Positions 1-5,299 of a DNA stretch of 5,299 nucleotides are shown piece after piece (the first letter of the stretch is position 1; each line of letters opens with the position of its first letter). A model generated the notes under the pieces. That model had not been told where the DNA came from and ran no database searches. It saw only the letters and a program-made list of their open reading frames with translations. This DNA comes from an uncultured bacterium (GTDB lineage Bacteria; Hydrothermota; Tepidihabitantia; Tepidihabitantales; Tepidihabitantaceae). The stretch is from positions 1-5,299 of the forward strand of contig CAKZPX010000298.1 of the NCBI GenBank assembly GCA_937139435.1, in the 5' to 3' direction. The position numbers and the translations under genes are program-made.

Positions 1-1345
1 CAAACATCCGCAGATTATCCAGAACCGTCCCCGGAAAAACCACCACCTCCTGCGGGACAAAACCGAGCATCCGGCGCACACTCTTCGGGTCCAGCGCAGC
101 AAGGTCCTCCTGGTCAAATACAACCCTTCCTGCCTGGGGTTGATAGAACTTTAACAGTAAATTGACAATTGAACTCTTGCCGCCACCAGTCTCTCCCACC
201 AGCGCCACCTTTTCCCCCCGCTTGATGGTCAAATTAATCTCCTTCAGTACCGGCTCCCTGTCATAAGCAAAACTAACATCCTCCAGGGCAATCCGCTCCC
301 GCAAACGCCGATCATCAACCCTTCTTCCACCAGGCTCTGACTCTTGGTCAAGTATTTCCAGCGCCCGCTCTGCCGAGGCGAACGCCCGCTGCATCATATT
401 AATCTGGTCTGATATTGCCCGTACCGGAGCAAAGAGCCGGCTGATATAAGAAATGAAAAGCACCAGTGTCCCGATCGTCAAACTCCCTTTTAATGCCCAG
501 AAACCGCCCACACCGAGAACCAGCGCAATACCAATCACCTCACCCATGTCAACAAGAAACCAGACCGCATACCATAACCGCTGTGCCCGAAACTCCTTGA
601 CAAACTTCTCCCGGTTCAGGGCATCCATCCGTCCGGCAAACCGGGACTCCTGGCTGAACACCTGAATTACCGGCAGCCCCTTCAGCGCTTCCAGCACCAG
701 ATTGTTGATATCGGCAACGGTCCGGCGCACCGACCGATACAGCGGTCGCACCTTGCGCTGGAACAGCCAGAATGTGACCACAAACGGTGGCAACAATGCC
801 GCTACCACCAGATAGAGGCGCCAGTTAGTAAGAACCATCACCACGCTCATACCGACCACAACCAGAAAACTCTGCACCAGCATAACTGACGTCCGGGTAA
901 AAAGCATCTTCAACGCCTCAGTATCGCTCTCCACCCGGGAGACAAGTTTCCCGCTGGGCATCCGGTCAAAAAATGCCATTGGCAGGCTGAGGATATGCTC
1001 AAACAACCTTTGCTTCAGGTTGGCGGCACCCCGCTCGCCCACCAGCGCCAGCCAGAGCAACTGATAATAGGTGGCAAAAAATATCGCCACCTGCACCCCG
1101 AGAAAAACCACCGATGTCCCGACCAGCCCTCGAATATCACCCCGGGCAATGTTAACGTCAATTGCCCGCTTAAAAAGTAACGGACCCAAAAGCCCGAGAC
1201 CGCTGGAGACCATTAGCAGTACTCCAGCAGCAACTATCCGCCCCTTATAAGGTGAGAAAAAAGGCCATAGCCGCCGGATGTAATCAACCGCCCGTCCCCG
1301 TGGCTTAACTTCTTCCTCACTCAAATCAAAATCGCCATACCACAT
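1..1345 (-). CDS. ABC exporter half-transporter, MsbA/LmrD-like (3' end cut by window edge)
   Basis: This is a membrane-spanning exporter subunit with fused permease and ATPase parts, which uses ATP to move lipids, drugs or peptides out of the cytoplasm. 448 codons are visible. Residues about 25-310 form the transmembrane part, with alternating hydrophobic segments and the family-typical stretch FFDRMPSGKLVSRVESDTEA around residues 110-130. The nucleotide-binding domain starts near residue 350 (IALEDVSFAY). Walker A is GETGGGKS at residues 384-391 (Lys390), and the Q-loop Gln is residue 432 in VPQE. The signature LSGGQ, Walker B and H-loop would lie beyond the left edge; full members are about 580-620 residues. 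The ATG at 1343-1345 was chosen because it fits the family N-terminus and follows a promoter-like sequence; there is no clear Shine-Dalgarno. The SGKLVSRVESDTEAL wording resembles heterodimeric exporters (LmrCD/TM287-288 type), so a partner gene may follow outside the window. The family call is firm; the substrate is unknown. Confidence 0.95.
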   Translation of the reverse strand, partial: MWYGDFDLSEEEVKPRGRAVDYIRRLWPFFSPYKGRIVAAGVLLMVSSGLGLLGPLLFKRAIDVNIARGDIRGLVGTSVVFLGVQVAIFFATYYQLLWLALVGERGAANLKQRLFEHILSLPMAFFDRMPSGKLVSRVESDTEALKMLFTRTSVMLVQSFLVVVGMSVVMVLTNWRLYLVVAALLPPFVVTFWLFQRKVRPLYRSVRRTVADINNLVLEALKGLPVIQVFSQESRFAGRMDALNREKFVKEFRAQRLWYAVWFLVDMGEVIGIALVLGVGGFWALKGSLTIGTLVLFISYISRLFAPVRAISDQINMMQRAFASAERALEILDQESEPGGRRVDDRRLRERIALEDVSFAYDREPVLKEINLTIKRGEKVALVGETGGGKSSIVNLLLKFYQPQAGRVVFDQEDLAALDPKSVRRMLGFVPQEVVVFPGTVLDNLRMF

Positions 1346-1354
1346 CAGGGGGCT

Positions 1355-1383
1355 ATTATCCAATAAAATTTTAATATTGTAAA
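1355..1383 (-). promoter_or_regulatory. sigma70-like promoter of the ABC exporter gene
   Basis: Read on the minus strand, TTTACA (complement of 1378-1383, 5 of 6 to TTGACA) is followed by exactly 17 bases and then GATAAT (complement of 1355-1360, 5 of 6 to TATAAT). Only 9 bases separate the -10 box from the ATG at 1345. A transcription start 6-8 bases after the -10 box would leave almost no 5' leader. The match is seen in the sequence; its activity is inferred. Confidence 0.6.
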
Positions 1384-1421
1384 GGATAGCCCTTTGACTA
1401 ACCGACACTTTTCGCTATCCT
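1383..1421. repeat. 8-bp perfect inverted repeat between divergent promoters (possible operator)
   Basis: AGGATAGC at 1383-1390 and its exact reverse complement GCTATCCT at 1414-1421 are separated by 23 bases, with half-site centres 31 bases apart, close to three helical turns. The left arm touches the -35 box of the minus-strand promoter, and the right arm covers the -10 box of the plus-strand promoter. This arrangement would suit a regulator acting on both genes. With arms of 8 bases, chance cannot be excluded. Confidence 0.4.
1394..1421 (+). promoter_or_regulatory. sigma70-like promoter of the glycosyltransferase-like gene
   Basis: TTGACT at 1394-1399 (5 of 6 to TTGACA) and TATCCT at 1416-1421 (4 of 6 to TATAAT) are separated by 16 bases. 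The -10 box ends 7 bases before the ATG at 1429, so the expected transcription start falls on or next to the A of the start codon. An in-frame stop at 1399-1401 and no other start codon between it and 1429 rule out a longer reading frame. The -10 match is weaker than that of the opposing promoter. Confidence 0.5.
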
Positions 1422-1428
1422 CGAAAAA

Positions 1429-2505
1429 ATGGCATTCTATCATTACCCGCTCATCGCCCTCTCCGCCGGCATCGGTCGGGGACATCCGCAATATCTGGAT
1501 GCGGTGCTTTACCATCTTCCCGACACACCATGTCTCCTTGCCAGCGGTCCTGGCTGGCGACTGGCACGCTGGATTTATCACCTGGGCGCAACCGGTGGAC
1601 TGATCACCACCATCTACAACCGCACCCGTAACCGGGCGCCCGGACCGATGGAGGTCAACCTCCTCAAATTTCCGCTCACCCGGTGGTTCAAAAACTACCC
1701 CGGCATTGTCCTTGTTGACCATCCGCTCCTTGCCCATACCCTTGCTTCAATCTGTCGCGTTGCTTACCTGCACGCAGAAATCGGTGTGCCTGCTGGCTCT
1801 GCTATCCCTGATGCCTGGTGCACCTTTGTGCCGTTGAACACCACCGCTCGCCAGCTCCAGCATCTGGGGTTAAAACCGGAGCGGATCATCGTCACCGGAC
1901 TGGTAATAGAAACACAACTGCTTCCGGTTGCCGCAACCGCTTTTAACTCCCGCTACCAGCGACTGAGCACAGCTCAACCGCTCACCATCGCCTTTTTCAT
2001 CTCCGGCGCCTATCCTACTCCCCACATCCGTCAGACAGTTATCGCAATCCGTTCGGCACTCAACGCCGGGCATAAAGTTGTTATCTTCCCGGGCACCGGA
2101 GAAAAAAAGGCACAAAAAATAATCGCCCAGCTGCCACCAGACATCATCACCATCACCGCCAGCTCGCGCCGGGAAGAAACAGAAAAAACCGCGGAACTGT
2201 TTCCGCAACTGGACATAATGGTCGCCGCTGCCCACGAAAGAACCAACTGGGCGGTCGGTCTGGGTTTGCCGATGTTTGCCCTGCTTCCCCATATCGGACC
2301 GTTTGCCCCTTTAAACTATGAATTTGCTACCCGGCAGGGGGTCTGCCTGCCGTTAACCGAACCAGAAAAGTTCGGCGCAACGCTCAATAGATTACGCAAG
2401 GAAGGCAAACTAAATCAGATGGCATCTGCCGGCTGGGAAGAATACCCCATCACCGGCGCCAGGATTGCTGCCGATTACATCGTTAAATCTGTTAACGGGA
2501 AATAA
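1429..2505 (+). CDS. GT-B fold glycosyltransferase-like protein
   Basis: This complete 358-residue soluble protein has no signal peptide or membrane segment. The N-terminus (residues 8-24, LIALSAGIGRGHPQYLDAV) has the first-strand and glycine-rich loop pattern seen in MurG and in diacylglycerol/MGDG glycosyltransferases (GHG/GxGH type). An interdomain segment follows near residues 115-160 (AYLHAEIGVP, then RIIVTGLVI). The second Rossmann-like half starts near residue 185 (LTIAFFISGAYP). A donor-site-like stretch lies at 266-291, with HERTNWAVGLGLPMFALLPH resembling the GGxGTxxEAxxxGxPxxxxP pattern of GT-B enzymes. Such enzymes transfer a sugar from a nucleotide-sugar to a lipid or glycan on the cytoplasmic face. 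The start is fixed by an in-frame stop at 1399 with no other start codon, and the first strand begins by residue 7. The gene diverges from an ABC exporter and overlaps the next gene tail to tail. It could instead be a UDP-GlcNAc 2-epimerase-like relative; donor and acceptor are unknown. Confidence 0.75.
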   Translation: MAFYHYPLIALSAGIGRGHPQYLDAVLYHLPDTPCLLASGPGWRLARWIYHLGATGGLITTIYNRTRNRAPGPMEVNLLKFPLTRWFKNYPGIVLVDHPLLAHTLASICRVAYLHAEIGVPAGSAIPDAWCTFVPLNTTARQLQHLGLKPERIIVTGLVIETQLLPVAATAFNSRYQRLSTAQPLTIAFFISGAYPTPHIRQTVIAIRSALNAGHKVVIFPGTGEKKAQKIIAQLPPDIITITASSRREETEKTAELFPQLDIMVAAAHERTNWAVGLGLPMFALLPHIGPFAPLNYEFATRQGVCLPLTEPEKFGATLNRLRKEGKLNQMASAGWEEYPITGARIAADYIVKSVNGK

Positions 2506-4783
2506 ACAGGCGCTGATAACCGGTGTTGTCGTCCAGTCGGTTCAACTCTACATACTGTTCCTCGGAATTAACTGTTGCGCTCAACAAACCCCAGCCAGCC
2601 ATTGACACTGGCACCGTATCTATCCGTACTCTTATCAGTCGAGTTGCACCCGGGGTGATTGAAATAATGGTGTCACTCAAACCAACCACCTCGCCATTCC
2701 AGAGCACCCGCACCCGGGTTGGAATGGGGTAACGAACCTGGCTCCCTGGCGTTGCCCGATTGCCGGTATTCTTCACCCAGACCCTGACTTCAAACGGCAT
2801 ATTTACCCGGGGCTGGTGTGGAACCACTTTAACACTATCCACCCGCAGCTCGGGACGGACTGGCACCAACATCTCACTTAAAAACACCGGACGATAAAAC
2901 AGGTCCATCGCCAGCCAGCCGTCAACTCCGGATTGCACAACATCTACTACTTGACCGGCATTGTAAGCCAGAAAACTCCTGATTACACTGTCGCTCCGCA
3001 CCGGTATTTTTACTCTAACAGGTGGTGAATCCAACTCCTGTCCGAATCTGTTGCGCCACGCCACCCACAACCGCCTTTTCTGCAACGGGTCTTCAAACTC
3101 ATATATCCTAACCTTACTGGCAACCACTGAATCGCCCGGTACTACAATACCGTTAAACCGCTTGCCCTGGATTCTATCTATCACCTGCGCCAGCGCCCAG
3201 AACTGCGGTAACCGCCGCTGGGCAAATGTATCCAGTAACCCCATACCTTCTGATTCAATGCTGGCCGAATGAATCCCATCACGGTACGAGGTTAGTTCAT
3301 ACCAGTTAACCCGGTCATACCCTCCCCCGGGATGTCCCTGCCGTGCCAGGGCAGAAACAAGGAATTGACACAGATTATGCGCCTGGGTAATGGTGTCGGT
3401 AACAACCGGAAGGGTCGCCAGGTGTTTATCCCACCGCGGCCAGCCAATTTCTGTCACCCACAGTTCCATATCCGGATGTCCTGCATCTTTCATAACCTGA
3501 CGGGCGGCGTTCAGGTCACGATGAAACCAGTCATCGCGAAACCATCCAGTATAATTGCCGGGTGAACCCCGATGCATATAGGGATTGACGCTTACAATAT
3601 CAAAGCATTTCTTTACTCCACCATAGCGGCGACGGGCGAGGTCAAACATATCCCGTAACCAGGTCATTCCAGAACAGCCACCGTCTGATTCGGTCAACCG
3701 CCAGACATATCCCGCGATGACCTTCTGACCATAGCCCAGTTCCCGGGCAACACTTTCAGCGATAAAACACATCCGGACATACAGACTGCAGCGCTCTCTC
3801 GGGGTATCAATGGAGTTGTCCGGTGTTCCGTAGTGGTGGGGATCCGGGTCACGCCAAAACCAGGTTGCGTTGGGCTCGCCCCACACCGCCCAGAACTTTA
3901 CCGTATCCAGCGCCCGCATAATTGTCCGGCAATATGAAGCCCAGTAGTTACTGTCACCCTTTGCCCACAAATTTCGGGGCGGATATAATGAGACCGGATA
4001 ATTGGCACCCGCGCTACCACTGCTCACCGATGGGTCGTTGCGCCCATAGGCAAGATAGCCCCGGATCTGAAACCCCTTGCTAACCCAGGTAGAGCAGCGC
4101 AAAAGCACACCAGCGGTGTCCTCTGCCCACTTATCCCAGTGTCCGAGGTCGTCGCCCAGCCAGCGGATGCCAATCTCCTTTGCCTGGTTTAGGGCAGCGG
4201 CGAGCGCCTCCATCCCGGGACTGAACGAGTGTATCTGAACCGAGAAGAAATCCGCAGTGATCCCATTCAGTAACCCGTACACCCGCATGCACAAATCCCG
4301 GCCGAGAGAAACCGGAGCAGAAAGACCCGGGGTTATCAACATCCCATACCCGTAAGGGTCGTGCGGGTTGTAGTAAAAATGTATGCTATCACCTAGTCTT
4401 GTAAATTTAAACAGATACTCCTTGCCCTTGACAAACCTCTGACCGGGCACGAGCCGCAGTGGCATTATGAGCCAATCATGGTCTTTTGCTGCTACAACAC
4501 CAGAGTTATAGGCGACAGGGGTAATTCCTCCCGGATACTCGTAGACCTCTACCTGGTAGGGTGTACCGGGGTTGGCACCGAGATAGCCAACAAACAGATG
4601 CACCGCCACCACACTGTCAAAGTTACAGGTGATAGTCTGACCGACACCGAACTGCGGGTCGCCCTCAACAGTACCCGACCAATCCGCGCGAGTTGGTATG
4701 ACCTCATAGGATTTCAACTGTCCGGTAGCAATACCCAAAAATAAGACCAGCATGGTAAGCACGGCGCTCATCCTATTTCCCAT
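2492..4783 (-). CDS. secreted clan GH-A-like glycosidase with C-terminal CARDB-like domain
   Basis: This is a complete 763-residue exported protein, probably acting on carbohydrate outside the cytoplasm. Residues 1-21 form a signal peptide (Arg4, hydrophobic core AVLTMLVLFLGIA, likely cleavage after Gly21). Residues about 25-170 look like a beta-sandwich (GQTITCNF, YQVEVYEY, GKEYLFKFTRL). Residues about 175-545 fit a TIM barrel of clan GH-A: acid/base candidate Glu303 in VWGEPN, then VSVNPYMH at 398-404, and nucleophile candidate Glu445 in VTEIGWP. Residues about 550-640 form another beta-rich segment. Residues about 645-763 resemble a CARDB/adhesion-type domain (ELRVDSVKVVPHQP, then WVKNTGN). 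Odd: Gly302 replaces the Asn that usually precedes the acid/base, so activity may be altered or lost. The nearest feel is GH39/GH5-like, but the family cannot be fixed. The ATG at 4783 gives the signal peptide its positive charge; Met5 (4769-4771) is an alternative. The 3' end overlaps the convergent gene by 14 bases. Confidence 0.8.
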   Translation of the reverse strand: MGNRMSAVLTMLVLFLGIATGQLKSYEVIPTRADWSGTVEGDPQFGVGQTITCNFDSVVAVHLFVGYLGANPGTPYQVEVYEYPGGITPVAYNSGVVAAKDHDWLIMPLRLVPGQRFVKGKEYLFKFTRLGDSIHFYYNPHDPYGYGMLITPGLSAPVSLGRDLCMRVYGLLNGITADFFSVQIHSFSPGMEALAAALNQAKEIGIRWLGDDLGHWDKWAEDTAGVLLRCSTWVSKGFQIRGYLAYGRNDPSVSSGSAGANYPVSLYPPRNLWAKGDSNYWASYCRTIMRALDTVKFWAVWGEPNATWFWRDPDPHHYGTPDNSIDTPRERCSLYVRMCFIAESVARELGYGQKVIAGYVWRLTESDGGCSGMTWLRDMFDLARRRYGGVKKCFDIVSVNPYMHRGSPGNYTGWFRDDWFHRDLNAARQVMKDAGHPDMELWVTEIGWPRWDKHLATLPVVTDTITQAHNLCQFLVSALARQGHPGGGYDRVNWYELTSYRDGIHSASIESEGMGLLDTFAQRRLPQFWALAQVIDRIQGKRFNGIVVPGDSVVASKVRIYEFEDPLQKRRLWVAWRNRFGQELDSPPVRVKIPVRSDSVIRSFLAYNAGQVVDVVQSGVDGWLAMDLFYRPVFLSEMLVPVRPELRVDSVKVVPHQPRVNMPFEVRVWVKNTGNRATPGSQVRYPIPTRVRVLWNGEVVGLSDTIISITPGATRLIRVRIDTVPVSMAGWGLLSATVNSEEQYVELNRLDDNTGYQRLFISR

Positions 4784-5299
4784 GTTCTCATTTTATTGTC
4801 TGATGAGTTTGACTGTACCGGATACGTTGCAGCACCGATATCACAGTTCCCCACCAGCACCGGCTGATCAGGACGGGCAATGTTGACAACCTGAAGGCGG
4901 CAAGGTTCTGCACAGAAGATGATACTGGCTTACAATACCATGTCAATCGGAATGCCGAATGTTATGCAGTGAGCCATAAAGCGGATGTCACTGGTGTTGT
5001 CCACACGTATCGTGCGAAAGCAGGGAATTGGTAATCAGCCGATGAAGCCAAAACTATCCCTCGGAACCACCGATTAACATCCTGATTCAAGCGAATCGTA
5101 GCCGCCAACATCCAGAGGCGGGTTCGGGTCTGTCATATCAAGAATCCGCAAACCACCAGCACAGTCTGCCCGATACACCGGATCACCCTCAACCGCCACA
5201 TCAGAGCCAGTGTCAGCGATGAAGACCGCAGTGTTCTGAACCGGATTTCCCGGATCGCTGATATCAACCACCGACAACTTTCTGTTCCTGTCCGCCCCA
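4768..5299 (-). pseudogene. decayed LVIVP-type beta-propeller protein (5' end cut by window edge)
   Basis: One minus-strand frame runs from the right edge to a stop at 4768-4770 and is broken by three in-frame stops: TAA at 5074-5076, TGA at 5035-5037 and TAA at 4930-4932. On both sides of the stops it encodes LVIVP-type propeller repeats: LSVVDISDPGNP (from 5277), GLRILDMTDPNPPLDVGGYD (from 5154), the eroded IRVDNTSDI (from 5010) and LQVVNIARPDQPVLVGN (from 4896). The aligned Asp/Asn positions of the four repeats are 42, 46 and 39 residues apart, close to the usual 42-residue spacing of this family. Such proteins are normally exported beta-propellers with binding or scaffold roles. A short live protein ending at 5074 is possible, but the recognisable repeats after the stop argue for decay. 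One frameshift pair is also possible near 5036, where the neighbouring frame reads ADYQF, a typical repeat core. The stretch 4784-5073 holds nothing else except the -10-like box at 4790. Confidence 0.7.
4790..4795 (-). promoter_or_regulatory. -10-like box of the secreted glycosidase-like gene
   Basis: On the minus strand TAAAAT (complement of 4790-4795, 5 of 6 to TATAAT) ends 6 bases before the ATG at 4783, again placing the likely transcription start at the start codon. No good -35 box sits 16-18 bases upstream (the best is GGTACA, 3 of 6, at 18). The box lies inside the tail of the decayed propeller gene, so this promoter would have arisen in or been kept within former coding DNA. It is weaker evidence than the two promoters in the divergent region. 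Confidence 0.35.

Larger units (their letters stand above)
1346..1428. other. divergent intergenic control region
   Basis: These 83 bases separate the start codons of the minus-strand ABC exporter and the plus-strand glycosyltransferase-like gene. They include an A+T-rich core around 1356-1383, in contrast to the G+C-richer genes on both sides. Two outward-facing sigma70-like promoters and one 8-bp inverted repeat fit inside it, each listed separately. No ribosome-binding site is evident for either gene. Confidence 0.8.

Noticed and set aside
995..1180. Plus-strand frame within the ABC exporter permease region
   Set aside because: It is antisense to strongly family-typical transmembrane coding sequence and has no supporting motif.
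1345..1737. 130-codon minus-strand frame opposite the start of the glycosyltransferase-like gene
   Set aside because: It lies antisense to a better supported gene, extends through the divergent control region, and its product has no recognisable domain pattern.
1870..2292. 140-codon minus-strand frame within the glycosyltransferase-like gene
   Set aside because: The protein is a low-complexity, compositionally odd shadow of the sense gene, with no start signal or known motif.
4478..4744. 88-codon plus-strand frame opposite the signal peptide and N-terminal domain of the secreted protein
   Set aside because: It is antisense to a gene with a clear signal peptide and domain pattern, and its own product resembles nothing.
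4930..5076. Recoded stop codons (selenocysteine or alternative genetic code) in the propeller frame
   Set aside because: The interruptions are two TAA and one TGA, no cysteine-like conserved site coincides with the TGA, and the other genes in the window end normally at TAA.
5074..5277. A complete 67-residue protein starting at a TTG codon at 5277
   Set aside because: The reading frame stays open to the window edge with matching residues (GADRNRK) before the TTG, and repeat homology continues past its stop, so it is a fragment of a longer decayed gene.

Overview
The window comes from a bacterial chromosome of roughly 50-55% GC with tightly packed genes. It holds four protein-coding units. Two are intact. 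One is cut by the left edge. One, at the right edge, looks like a decaying gene. There are no RNA genes, insertion sequences, CRISPR arrays or clear terminators. No marker gene fixes the taxonomy. The mix of a secreted glycosidase-like protein ending in a CARDB-type domain, LVIVP-type beta-propeller repeats, near absence of Shine-Dalgarno sequences and apparent leaderless promoters would suit an uncultivated candidate phylum (for example the WOR-3/Stahlbacteria type). That is a low-confidence inference.

Layout. 1-1345 (minus): the N-terminal three quarters of an MsbA/LmrD-type ABC exporter half-transporter, running off the left edge just after the Q-loop. 1346-1428: an 83-base divergent control region with two back-to-back promoters and an 8-bp inverted repeat. 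1429-2505 (plus): a complete 358-residue protein that looks like a GT-B glycosyltransferase (MurG/MGDG-synthase style). 2492-4783 (minus): a 763-residue secreted protein with a signal peptide, an N-terminal beta domain, a clan GH-A-like TIM barrel and a C-terminal CARDB-like domain; its 3' end overlaps the 3' end of the glycosyltransferase-like gene by 14 bases. 4768-5299 (minus): a beta-propeller reading frame of LVIVP type, interrupted by three in-frame stops and running off the right edge.

How they may work together. The exporter and the glycosyltransferase-like gene are divergent and share one control region, so a link in making and exporting a glycolipid or glycan is possible but unproven. 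The secreted glycosidase-like protein and the propeller remnant are both extracytoplasmic in type and co-oriented, but the propeller appears non-functional.

The most notable points are: (1) at all three readable gene starts a -10-like hexamer lies 6-9 bases before the start codon, with no convincing Shine-Dalgarno, which suggests leaderless transcripts; (2) the propeller pseudogene kept its reading frame over about 530 bases while gaining three stops; (3) the glycosidase-like protein has Gly in place of the Asn that normally precedes the clan GH-A acid/base Glu.
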